Positions 17,875-27,950 of a stretch of 64,000 bases of DNA are shown here, piece after piece. This stretch comes from Marinobacterium sedimentorum (lineage in GTDB: Bacteria; Pseudomonadota; Gammaproteobacteria; Pseudomonadales; Balneatricaceae), in assembly GCF_024267675.1 (NCBI RefSeq), contig NZ_JALDYX010000012.1:1-64000 (forward strand), in the 5' to 3' direction. Position numbers and translations under genes: made by a program. The notes under the pieces were generated by a model. That model ran no database searches, was not told the origin of the DNA, and saw only the letters and a program-made list of their open reading frames with translations. How positions within the stretch are numbered: position 1 is the stretch's first letter; the number at the start of each line of letters is the position of its first letter.

Positions 17875-19167
17875 ATGCCATTCAATCGCACCCTGATGTC
17901 CCTTTCACTGGCCTGCATGCTGGGCTCAACGCCGGCCATGGCCGCCGGAACCGATACGCCCATGGATTCACAGGCCATAGTGACGCACTATGCGGATCTG
18001 GCCCTGGCAACCTACAGCGACGCCCTGACAAGTGCCCGTGCCCTGCACAGTGCCATTGAACAGCTGATCAGCACGCCAAGCGAGCAGACATTGCAGTCAG
18101 CCCGCATGGCCTGGATCGCGGCCCGCGTGCCCTACCAGCAATCCGAAGCCTTCCGCTTTGGCAACAGCCTTGTCGATGACTGGGAAGGCCGCGTAAATGC
18201 CTGGCCACTGGACGAGGGTCTGATCGATTACGTCGCCTCGGACAGCTATGGCGAAGAATCGGATGAAAACCCCTTCTACAGCGCCAACATCATCGCCAAC
18301 CCCAGCCTGAAAATCGGCGGTCGCACCCTGGATGCCAGCACAATCACTCCTAAGCTGCTGTCCGCGTCACTGCATGAAATTGACGGCGTTGAATCCAATG
18401 TCGCCACCGGCTATCACGCCATCGAATTTCTGCTCTGGGGTCAGGATCTGCACGGCATGACACTGGGTGCCGGCGAAAGACCCGCCACCGATTACGACAC
18501 CGGCAACTGCACCGGCGGCAACTGCGACCGTCGCGGCGACTATCTGCGCGCCGCCAGCGCATTGCTGGTACAGGATCTGGAAGAAATGGTGGCCAACTGG
18601 CAGGCCGAAGGCGCCGCCCGTAGCGAACTGACCGCCAAGCCGGTGACCGAGGGCCTGGCCACCATCACCACTGGCATGGGCAGCCTGGCCTACGGCGAAC
18701 TGGCCGGTGAGCGCACCAAGCTGGGGCTGATGCTGCATGACCCGGAAGAAGAGCACGACTGCTTCTCCGACAACACCCACTGGTCGCACTTCTATGATGC
18801 CAAGGGCATCCAGAATGTTTACCTGGGCCAATACAGCCGTATCGACGGCAGCCTGATGCAAGGCCCCTCGCTGGCGGCACTGGTGGCCAGCGTCGACCCG
18901 GAACTGGACAAGCGCCTGCGCCTGCAGCTGGATCAGACTCAGCTGGCCGCCCAGCTGATGGTGGATTCCGCCGCAGCCGGCGAGCCCTATGATGTGATGA
19001 TTGCGCCCGGCAATAGCGCCGGCGGCGCCCGCATCCAGGCCTTCGTCGATGCCCTGATCGCCCAGACGCGCACCACCGAAGAAGTGATTTCCCGCCTTGA
19101 GCTGGGGCAGGTCAATGTTGAAGGCTCCGACAGCCTGGACAACCCGGCCGCCGTACCGGCCCAGTAA
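17875..19167 (+). CDS. Imelysin-family (M75) iron-regulated lipoprotein-like protein, IrpA type
   Basis: The 430-residue protein has a signal peptide (MPFNRTLMSLSLACMLGSTPAMAA) and two four-helix-bundle imelysin halves. The GxHxxE motif is intact in GYHAIEFLLWGQDLHGM, with ARVPYQQSEAFRFGN upstream. Imelysins are periplasmic or outer-membrane proteins of iron-regulated loci with a proposed metal-binding or iron-uptake role; peptidase activity is disputed. ATG 17875 gives the proper signal peptide. It leads a cluster with a DUF1111 di-haem protein, a second imelysin and a DUF1513 protein, an arrangement I recall from Pseudomonas and other marine gammaproteobacteria. Confidence 0.88.
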   Translation: MPFNRTLMSLSLACMLGSTPAMAAGTDTPMDSQAIVTHYADLALATYSDALTSARALHSAIEQLISTPSEQTLQSARMAWIAARVPYQQSEAFRFGNSLVDDWEGRVNAWPLDEGLIDYVASDSYGEESDENPFYSANIIANPSLKIGGRTLDASTITPKLLSASLHEIDGVESNVATGYHAIEFLLWGQDLHGMTLGAGERPATDYDTGNCTGGNCDRRGDYLRAASALLVQDLEEMVANWQAEGAARSELTAKPVTEGLATITTGMGSLAYGELAGERTKLGLMLHDPEEEHDCFSDNTHWSHFYDAKGIQNVYLGQYSRIDGSLMQGPSLAALVASVDPELDKRLRLQLDQTQLAAQLMVDSAAAGEPYDVMIAPGNSAGGARIQAFVDALIAQTRTTEEVISRLELGQVNVEGSDSLDNPAAVPAQ

Positions 19168-19194
19168 TACATCTGCCCAGGAGACTGCATGACA

Positions 19195-19221
19195 AGTGCC
19201 CGGCGGCCAATGCCGGGCACT
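19195..19221. terminator. Hairpin after the first imelysin gene
   Basis: A perfect 10-bp stem AGTGCCCGGC/GCCGGGCACT encloses a 7-base loop, 28 bp after the imelysin stop. There is no T-run, so it may be an attenuating or RNA-processing hairpin rather than a full intrinsic terminator. Confidence 0.45.
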
Positions 19222-19232
19222 GTCCTGACCCC

Positions 19233-20882
19233 ATGAAACCTTGCAGCCTGTTGGACTTACCACTGATCTACGGCGGAAAAGCCGACTTTGGTTATTTTAT
19301 GTACTCTTTTTTGTTAAATAGAACCACTATTTGCCTCAAAAGAACTCAAAAACTAACTCAAATCGGTCTTTCCCTCGCTACGACCGGCCAAGCCCGACAG
19401 GCTGCTAGCCTGTTGAGTGCTGCACTGCTGCTCGGCCCGGCCATGATTGCTGCGGCGGATGTCGCTCGCCCGCAGTCTGAACCTGCGCAGCCACAAACCG
19501 GGTTGGCTTTCGCGACACAAGTTCAGATCCTGACAGAAAAGCCCCCCGGCGACGCAACCACCAAAAGGCGGTCGGCGTCCTCGGGCGCCTTTGACGACAG
19601 CGCGGCCAATCTCGCCTTTGACGACAGCATGACCTTTGTCCTCGGGCGGGCCATTTTCCGCAAACTCTGGGTTTCGTCCCCATCCTCGACCACCGCCAGC
19701 GATGGTCTGGGCCCGCTGTATAACGCCCGCTCGTGCCAGCGCTGCCATCTAAACAACGGCCGCGGACGCCCCCCCGAAGGTCCGCATGACAGTACCGTTT
19801 CACTGTTTCTGCGCCTGAGTATCCCTGCGCACAAGGACGCCGACCCTGAAGTGCTGCGTCGCCGTGGCGTTATACCGGAGCCCGTCTACGGCACCCAGCT
19901 GCAAACCTTCGCCGTGCCGGGCATGGCGGCTGAGGGGCAGCTGCAGGTCAGCTACGAGGAAAAGCCTGTGGCGCTGTCCGGCGGTGAAGAAGCCTGGTTG
20001 CGCACGCCAAGCTACCGAATACTGACGCCGGCCTATGGCCCACTGCACCCCGAGCTGCAGATATCCCCGCGCATCGCGCCCGCCATGGCGGGACTCGGCC
20101 TGCTGGAGCAGATCAGCGACGCCGATATTCTCGGCCTGGCTGATCCCGATGATGGCAACGGAGATGGCATCTCCGGGCGCCCCAACCGTGTCTGGGATCA
20201 GGCCCGCCAGACCACGCGCCTGGGGCGCTTTGGCTGGAAAGCCGGCAACCCGAGTCTTGCGCAACAGAACAGCAGCGCGCTGCAGGGCGATATCGGCATC
20301 GGCAACCCGCGGTTCCCCCTTGCCAGCGGCGATTGCAGCCCAGGGCAGATCAGCTGTCTGAATGCCCCCAACGGCAATACGCCTGAACAGGATGGCCTCG
20401 AAGCCTCGCAACAGATGCTCGACTGGCTGCTGTTCTACAGCCAGCATATAGCCGTAACGCCACGCCCGGCTGCCGCCGACCCCGAAGTTCAGGCCGGCCA
20501 GAAGCTGTTTAATGACGCCGGCTGCGCCGCCTGTCACCAGCCGCACTTCGTGACCGCCGAGAATCCGCAACTGCCGGCGCTGAGCCGCCAGTCCATCTGG
20601 CCTTACACTGACCTGCTGCTGCACGATATGGGGGCGGGTCTGGCGGATGAGCGCGCCGAATTCGCCGCGAACGGCCGCGAGTGGCGCACCGCGCCGCTCT
20701 GGGGCATAGGCCAGACCGCAGCGGCCAGCGGACACCCTTATTTTCTGCACGACGGCCGCGCCCGCAGTCTGCTTGAAGCCGTGCTTTGGCACGGCGGCGA
20801 AGCCCGCGCTGCCCGCGAACAGGTCGCCACCATGCCGGCCTCTCAACGAACTCAATTGATACGTTTTCTGGAGTCACTCTAA
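19233..20882 (+). CDS. Di-haem oxidoreductase, DUF1111 family
   Basis: The longest frame gives 549 residues with c-type haem sites CQRCH (in YNARSCQRCHLNNGRGRPP) and CAACH (in GCAACHQPHF). The C-terminal LWGIG...YFLHDGRARSLLEAVLWHGGEA block is typical of this putative peroxidase/thiol oxidoreductase family. It is predicted to be periplasmic. The start is uncertain: ATG 19233 and ATG 19299 lie before or inside a MITE-like repeat and have poor ribosome-binding sites, while TTG 19413 just after the repeat gives a short export signal. It lies 66 bp after the imelysin gene and abuts the next start. Confidence 0.82.
   Translation: MKPCSLLDLPLIYGGKADFGYFMYSFLLNRTTICLKRTQKLTQIGLSLATTGQARQAASLLSAALLLGPAMIAAADVARPQSEPAQPQTGLAFATQVQILTEKPPGDATTKRRSASSGAFDDSAANLAFDDSMTFVLGRAIFRKLWVSSPSSTTASDGLGPLYNARSCQRCHLNNGRGRPPEGPHDSTVSLFLRLSIPAHKDADPEVLRRRGVIPEPVYGTQLQTFAVPGMAAEGQLQVSYEEKPVALSGGEEAWLRTPSYRILTPAYGPLHPELQISPRIAPAMAGLGLLEQISDADILGLADPDDGNGDGISGRPNRVWDQARQTTRLGRFGWKAGNPSLAQQNSSALQGDIGIGNPRFPLASGDCSPGQISCLNAPNGNTPEQDGLEASQQMLDWLLFYSQHIAVTPRPAAADPEVQAGQKLFNDAGCAACHQPHFVTAENPQLPALSRQSIWPYTDLLLHDMGAGLADERAEFAANGREWRTAPLWGIGQTAAASGHPYFLHDGRARSLLEAVLWHGGEARAAREQVATMPASQRTQLIRFLESL
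19245..19405. mobile_element. 161-bp palindromic repeat (MITE-like), copy 1
   Basis: The ends read GCAGCCTGT and ACAGGCTGC, a 9-bp terminal inverted repeat. The centre holds GTTAAATAGAACCACTATT, which recurs on the opposite strand in the copy at 45193-45353. Both copies are exactly 161 bp end to end and align over most of their length. No transposase is encoded, so this is a non-autonomous element or extended palindromic repeat. It lies across the 5' end of the DUF1111 reading frame. Confidence 0.75.
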
Positions 20883-21965
20883 ATGCACAGTTTCACTCGA
20901 CTCGCCCAGCTGCTGGCAGGCTCAGGCCTGTTGCTGGCAGGCCTGAGCCAGGCGGCAGCACCCATCGACTGGGAAGCCTTCAATGCCAGTACCATTAGCG
21001 GCCATATTCAGCCCCGTTACCAGCAACTGGCGCATCAGAGCCAAACGCTGGCCGAGACGACCGCGCACTGGTGCAATGCCCGCAGCAGTGACGACTTTAA
21101 CCAGGTGCAGCAGGCCTTCGAGAACAGCCTGCAGGCCTGGCAGGGCATTCAGCACGTGCAGTTCGGCCCGGTCCAGCTGCTGATGCGCAACTACGGCATC
21201 CAGTTCTGGCCTGATCGCAAGGGCATCACCGGGCGCCAGCTGCAAGCGGCGCTGAACGGGCCTGACGCCGGACAATACGACGACGCTTTCTTCCACCAGG
21301 CCAGCATATCGATCAAGGGCTTTCCGGCCCTGGAGCGGCTGCTCTACAGCACCGATGCCCTGAGCCAGTTGCAGCGGCACCCCCATGCCTGCGCCCTCGC
21401 CACCGCGATCAGTACGCGACTGGCGCAGACCGGCCAGGAACTGGCAACCGAGTGGCAGACGCTGGCATTAGATGACCAGCGCTCGGAGAACGATGATGGC
21501 ACGACCGCTAGCGTACCCGATCTCAGCCTGAATCTGCTGCGCGCCCTGGTCCAGCCCGTCGAAGTCATCCGCGACAGCAAGCTCGAAGCGGTGCTGGGTG
21601 AGGATCAGACCGGTGCCCGGCTGCAACGGGCCGAAAACTGGCGCAGCGGCCAGTCGCTGGCCAGCATCGCCAGCAACCTCGAAGCACTGCAGGATCTCTA
21701 TGCCGGGGGCGAGCCGAGCCTGGACCGTATACTACGCACTCAGGGCGCCACTGCGCAGGCCGATCAGATCGGCGCACTCTTCACCCAGGCCCGAGCCCAG
21801 CTGGCTGCCGTAGCAGGGCCTCTCGCCGTTGCGCTGGAAAACGCCGACAGCTATGGCCAGCTGCGTGCCCTGTCAGCCACGCTGAAATCACTGGATGAGG
21901 CGCTGTATGACGCCATGCCTGCCATCGATGCACAACTGGGATTCAACAGCCGTGACGGGGATTAA
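20883..21965 (+). CDS. Second imelysin-family protein
   Basis: The 360-residue protein has a signal peptide (MHSFTRLAQLLAGSGLLLAGLSQAAA). It shares the imelysin helical fold: HWCNARSSDDFNQVQQAFENSLQAWQGIQ and VQFGPVQLLMRNYGIQFWPDRKG. In place of GxHxxE it has GFPALERLLY, so the His of the putative metal site is absent while the Glu remains. ATG 20883 immediately follows the DUF1111 stop. It probably works with the first imelysin and the di-haem protein in metal handling at the cell envelope. Confidence 0.86.
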   Translation: MHSFTRLAQLLAGSGLLLAGLSQAAAPIDWEAFNASTISGHIQPRYQQLAHQSQTLAETTAHWCNARSSDDFNQVQQAFENSLQAWQGIQHVQFGPVQLLMRNYGIQFWPDRKGITGRQLQAALNGPDAGQYDDAFFHQASISIKGFPALERLLYSTDALSQLQRHPHACALATAISTRLAQTGQELATEWQTLALDDQRSENDDGTTASVPDLSLNLLRALVQPVEVIRDSKLEAVLGEDQTGARLQRAENWRSGQSLASIASNLEALQDLYAGGEPSLDRILRTQGATAQADQIGALFTQARAQLAAVAGPLAVALENADSYGQLRALSATLKSLDEALYDAMPAIDAQLGFNSRDGD

Positions 21966-23079
21966 TCGACGCCAGTTCAGCCTGCTGCTGACGGGGCTTC
22001 TCGGCGCCCCTCATTTGCTGGCCCAGCCGGTACGCCCAGCCACCCCTGACGAGCAGGGCTGGCTGCTGGCCAGCGCCGCCACCGATGCTCAGCAGCACTG
22101 GCTGGTGGTCAGCGATGTGCAGGGTCAGCTGCGCCTGCGCCACAGACTGCCGGCGCGGGCACATCATGTGGCAGCCCACCCCACCGAGCCCTGGGTTGCG
22201 GTGGTGGGCAGGCGCCCCGGCCGCTATATCGACGTGGTGGATTACCGCAGCCAGGCACTGGTTCGACGCATCGAGCCCGCCAGCGACCGGCACTTTTATG
22301 GCCATGCGCTGTTCAGCCCCGATGGTCGCTGGCTGATCGCTACCGAAAACGCGGTGCGCGATGGCAGCGGGCGCGTCAGTATTCGCGATGTCCGGGATGA
22401 CTTTCGTACCGTCGCCGACTTAAGCAGCGGCGGCATTGGCCCGCATGAGCTGCTGCTGGATACCGCTGGTACCGGCCTTATCGTCGCCAATGGCGGCATC
22501 CTTACCGAGGGCCGGCGTAAGCTCAATATCGACAGCATGCAGCCGTCTCTGGCCTATATCCGGCTCGGCAGCGGCACCCTCAGCGAACAGGTGTTTCTGC
22601 CGCCCCAGAGGCACCAGCTCAGTATTCGCCATCTGGATCGAAGCCCCGACGGTACGGTTGTCATCGCGATGCAATATCAAGGCAACCCCGCAGACGATCA
22701 GCCACTGGTGGCCATGCACCGGCGCGGCGAGGCGCTGCAACTGCTGCATGCCCCGGCATCGGTCAATCGCCGAATGAGCCAGTATTGCGGCAGTGTGCGG
22801 ATCGACAGCAGCGGCAGGGTCGCGGCGGTCAGTGCGCCACGCGGAAACCTGATTACGTTCTGGGATATCGCCCAGAGCCGCTACCTGAGCAGTATCGAGG
22901 TACGCGATGGCTGCGGCATTGCCGCCACGGAGGAACCTGAAACCTTTATCGCCAGCAGCGGCAGCGGTGCGCTGTACCAGCTGTACCCGCGCGACGGGCT
23001 GCGCGAGCGGCTGATCCAGGACATGCGGCTGGACCGCCTGGCCTGGGACAATCACCTCTGTGCCTTTCAGAGGGTCTGA
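21952..23079 (+). CDS. DUF1513 beta-propeller protein with Tat-like signal
   Basis: The predicted 375-residue product starts at GTG 21952, giving an N-terminus (MTGINRRQFSLLLTGLLGAPHLLA) with a twin-arginine motif and hydrophobic core, consistent with Tat export. The body is a seven-bladed propeller-like fold with repeats such as HHVAAHPTEPWVAVVGRRPG, HALFSPDGRWLIATENAV and GIGPHELLLDTAGTGLIVANGG. DUF1513 proteins accompany imelysins in iron-regulated clusters; the function is unknown. It overlaps the preceding imelysin gene by 14 bp and converges on the Lon-family gene. Confidence 0.85.
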   Translation: MTGINRRQFSLLLTGLLGAPHLLAQPVRPATPDEQGWLLASAATDAQQHWLVVSDVQGQLRLRHRLPARAHHVAAHPTEPWVAVVGRRPGRYIDVVDYRSQALVRRIEPASDRHFYGHALFSPDGRWLIATENAVRDGSGRVSIRDVRDDFRTVADLSSGGIGPHELLLDTAGTGLIVANGGILTEGRRKLNIDSMQPSLAYIRLGSGTLSEQVFLPPQRHQLSIRHLDRSPDGTVVIAMQYQGNPADDQPLVAMHRRGEALQLLHAPASVNRRMSQYCGSVRIDSSGRVAAVSAPRGNLITFWDIAQSRYLSSIEVRDGCGIAATEEPETFIASSGSGALYQLYPRDGLRERLIQDMRLDRLAWDNHLCAFQRV

Positions 23080-23100
23080 GAGGCACAGAGCAGGAGCGCC

Positions 23101-25509
23101 TCAGGACGAGGACGAATTGGAATTGGAGTTCGAGGAGGACGCCTTGGCCGCGGCGATCTCCCGCAACCGCTTGGTCACCGCATGGTTGACACTGCGCTGC
23201 GTGAAACTGCGGTCGGGTTTGCTCTTGCCGGCAGAGCGGCCCATCAGCACCTCGAGGCACTGGTCCACGGTGTCGACGGCATAGATATGAAACCTGCCGT
23301 CGGCCACCGCGTCGGTCACTTCCTTTTTCAGCATCAGATTGCGCACATTGGCACGGGGGATGACGGCGCCATGCTGGCCGGTGAGGCCGCGGGTTTCACA
23401 GAGCTTGAAGAAACCCTCAATCTTCTCGTTCACACCGCCAATGGCCTGCACCTCGCCGTACTGGTTAATGGAACCGGTAATGGCATATTGCTGCAAGATG
23501 GGTATGTGGGTCAGTGCCGATATCAGGGTGCAGATCTCGGCCAGGGAGGCGCTGTCACCGTCTACATAACCGTAGGACTGCTCCAGGGCGATGCTGGCCG
23601 ACAGGGTAAGCGGAAAGTCCTGGGCGTATTTGTGCCCCAGGTAACCCGACAGGATCAGCACCCCCTTCGAATGGATTGGCTGACCGAGCGCCACTTCACG
23701 CTCGATATCGACGATGCCGCGATTACCCGGGTGCACAGTGGCGGTAATGCGCGCCGGCGTACCAAAGGAAACATCGCCTACCTGCAGCACGGTGAGGCCG
23801 TTGGACTTGCCCACGGCCTCACCCTGGGTATCGATCAGCACCGTCTGATTCATAATGCTGTCCAGAATTTTCTGCGACAGGCGACCGGTGCGTTTCTCCT
23901 TCGCCGCCAGCGCCATTTCGACGTGCCGGTCACTGATCAGCTCATCGCCCGTCTTGACGCGCTTGTAATCCGCCTCGCACAGAAGATCCACCAGCTCACC
24001 GATATGGGCCGACAAGAGCTCCTGATCCGCTGCCAAACGCGAGCTGTGTTCCACCAGACGCGCCACGGCGCGCCGGGTCAGCGGCGCCAGGCCTTCTTCA
24101 TCGGCCAGGGTCTTGAGCAGGCGGGCGTAGTTGCGAATACTGGAGGGCTTGCGCTCGACGTCCTCGTCAAAGTCGACCACCACGCGGAACATCTTTTCAA
24201 AGTCATGATCCAGTTCCTGCAGCAGGTAGTACATGTCGCGGCCACCGATCAGCACCACCTTCACTTTCAGCGGTATGGGCTGCGGGCTCAGGGTAATGGT
24301 GCTGATGCCGGTGTACTCGCTCACCGGATTCTCGATACGTATTTCATGGGCCTTGAGGGCCCGCTTGAGCGCACCATAGACATAGGGCTGCTCCAGCAGT
24401 TTCTCCGCTTCCAGCACCAGATAGCCGCCGTTGGCGCGGTGCAGAGCGCCCGGGCGAATAAGGCTAAAGTTGGTGACCATGGCACCCATGTCCGAGTTGT
24501 ACTCGATACGCCCGAACAGGTTTTCATAGTTGGGATGACTTTCATGGATAACAGGCGCGCCCTTGGTCTTGCCGTTATCCACCAGCAGATTCACGCCATA
24601 GGTGTCTTCCATATAAGCCTTGCGTGCGGCATCAGGCGCTTCGAGCACCTTGTCGTCACCGGCAATTTCGCCGCTGTTGCGCACCAGGCTGACTTCCAGT
24701 CGGGTCAGGTACTCGGGCACGCCCGAGACATTGGCGTATTTTTCCTTCAGCGGCTGAATCAGTGGTGCCACAGCGTGCAGGGCGGTTTCCCGGTCCAGCC
24801 GGCGCAGCTGCTCGGCGGCTTCGCGGCGCCATTTCGGCAGTTCGGTCAGGCTGTCGTTGAGGCAGTCTTCCAGCTGTGAAATGGCGCGGGAAAATGTCTC
24901 GCGTACGTCTTCCGGCAGCAGCGAAAATGCCGCCTCGTCCATCGCCTGGCCTTCGGCCACGGGCATAAAGCCGATGGTGCCGGATTCCCGAAACAGCGCA
25001 ATGCTGTGCTCACGAGCCTGACGCTCAACACCTTCGATTGCCTGATCGTAACGGCGGTTGAAATCCCGTTCGATACGGCTTTTCTGGCGCTGATAACCTG
25101 GGTTTTCAAATGCGGCAGGCAGCTCGGTCAGGGTCGCCTCGATCATGCGCCCGATATCCTTGCGGAACTGGCCGGCCTTGCCGGCGGGAAACTCCATCAC
25201 CTGGGGGTAACGCGAATCGGAGAGGTTGTTGAGGTAGCACCAGTCCTTGAGGCGGTTGCGCTCCTTTTTCGCCACGTTGCGCAGGCTTTCCATGGCAAAG
25301 GAAAAACGACCGGTATGGGGGTTGCCCATCACAAACAGGTTGTAGCCGGGACGGCGCATGCCGACTCCAAACTCCATCGCCTCAATGGCACGTTCCTGAC
25401 CGAAAAAGCCGCTAAAGGGCTCCAGGGTTTCGGTGGTTCGAAACGGCAGCAGGTCCGCTTCGCAGGTACGATAAAGCGCTTCTGGGGCTAACGGCTTCAG
25501 CTTTTCCAT
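23101..25509 (-). CDS. Lon-family AAA+ protease (LonB/LonC-like, COG1067)
   Basis: The 802-residue product has an N-terminal AAA-type region with GFFGQERAIEAMEFG and a P-loop-like MGNPHTGRFSF, a central helical region, and a C-terminal S16 protease domain. The catalytic Ser653 is in DGDSAS and Lys696 in NEK; the 43-residue spacing matches E. coli Lon. The C-terminus ends in an unusual Ser/Asn run (SSSNSNSNSSSS). ATG 25509 is chosen over 25530 because GGAG lies 8 bp upstream. The role is ATP-dependent protein degradation in the cytoplasm; substrates are unknown. A relic of a similar gene lies at 17488-17580. Confidence 0.9.
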   Translation of the reverse strand: MEKLKPLAPEALYRTCEADLLPFRTTETLEPFSGFFGQERAIEAMEFGVGMRRPGYNLFVMGNPHTGRFSFAMESLRNVAKKERNRLKDWCYLNNLSDSRYPQVMEFPAGKAGQFRKDIGRMIEATLTELPAAFENPGYQRQKSRIERDFNRRYDQAIEGVERQAREHSIALFRESGTIGFMPVAEGQAMDEAAFSLLPEDVRETFSRAISQLEDCLNDSLTELPKWRREAAEQLRRLDRETALHAVAPLIQPLKEKYANVSGVPEYLTRLEVSLVRNSGEIAGDDKVLEAPDAARKAYMEDTYGVNLLVDNGKTKGAPVIHESHPNYENLFGRIEYNSDMGAMVTNFSLIRPGALHRANGGYLVLEAEKLLEQPYVYGALKRALKAHEIRIENPVSEYTGISTITLSPQPIPLKVKVVLIGGRDMYYLLQELDHDFEKMFRVVVDFDEDVERKPSSIRNYARLLKTLADEEGLAPLTRRAVARLVEHSSRLAADQELLSAHIGELVDLLCEADYKRVKTGDELISDRHVEMALAAKEKRTGRLSQKILDSIMNQTVLIDTQGEAVGKSNGLTVLQVGDVSFGTPARITATVHPGNRGIVDIEREVALGQPIHSKGVLILSGYLGHKYAQDFPLTLSASIALEQSYGYVDGDSASLAEICTLISALTHIPILQQYAITGSINQYGEVQAIGGVNEKIEGFFKLCETRGLTGQHGAVIPRANVRNLMLKKEVTDAVADGRFHIYAVDTVDQCLEVLMGRSAGKSKPDRSFTQRSVNHAVTKRLREIAAAKASSSNSNSNSSSS

Positions 25510-25609
25510 GCAACAACTCCACCGGGGCATTTCTAGTTGTTATACCTTCCGGCGGGGTCGGCTTGCAAGGCAGCGGGCCTGCATCCGTGCCTTGCTTATC
25601 GTTTTTTAA

Positions 25610-26433
25610 TCAATCAGTTAAGGAATCACGCAGGGTATCGACCAGACACCGGGTCTCAGGCTTTACTCCGCGCCAGATGCGAAAGGACTCCGCCGCCTGC
25701 TCCACCAGCATGCCCAGGCCATCAAGCACCTTGGCGGCACCCTGCTGTTGCGCCCAGCGACCAAAAACCGTGACGTCAGCACTGTACATCATGTCATAGC
25801 ACCAGCCCGCCGACGCCAGAACGCCCGCGGGCAAGGGGGGGACTTCACCCTGCAGGCTGGCGGCGGTGCCATTGATGATCAGATCGAAGGACTGGCCCGC
25901 AAGATCGCCAAAGCCACAGCCCTGTACGGGGCCCAGGTCGGCAAAGAGCGCTGCCAGCTCGGTCGCCTTGGCCGGCGTGCGATTGGCGATCACCAGCTGT
26001 TGCGGCTGCTGTTCAAGCAGCGGCTGTATAACCCCACGCACGGCACCGCCGGCACCGAGCAGCAGCACCCGCGCATTGCGCACGCTGCCACCGTGGTTCT
26101 GCACAATATCGCGTACCATGCCGATACCGTCTGTATTGTCACCGCAGAGACGCCCCTCTGCATCGCGGTACAGCGTGTTGACCGCGCCGGCCAGCTCCGC
26201 CGCCGGACTGCGCCATTGCGCCGCCGCCCAGGCCTGCTGCTTGAACGGCACCGTAATGTTCAGGCCCTTGCCGCCGCGGCTGAAGAAATCCTCCACCGCC
26301 ACGGCAAAACCGTCTTCGGGTACGAGCACAGCATCATAGGTCAGCTCCTGACCGTTCTCACTGGCAAAGCGGCGATGGATCTGCGGCGACTTGCTGTGCG
26401 CGATCGGATTGCCAAAAACCGCGTACCTGTCCA

Positions 26434-26434
<1 letters not shown>
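25610..26434 (-). CDS. aroE: Shikimate dehydrogenase
   Basis: The 274-residue NADP-dependent enzyme reduces 3-dehydroshikimate to shikimate in aromatic amino acid synthesis. The shikimate-binding N-terminus MDRYAVFGNPIAHSKSPQIH is present, with catalytic Lys in NITVPFKQQA, Asn/Asp in NTDGIGMVRD and dinucleotide loop LLLGAGGAVRG. NADP specificity is suggested by NRTPAKA. ATG 26434 overlaps the hemF stop by one base; the GTG one codon upstream is less likely. Confidence 0.96.
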
Positions 26435-27932
<1,498 letters not shown>

Positions 27933-27950
27933 GAGTCTTACCTGAGCGAT

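Noticed and set aside
23182..24879. 565-residue plus-strand frame opposite the Lon-family gene
   Set aside because: Antisense shadow in high-GC DNA; the minus strand carries all protease motifs.
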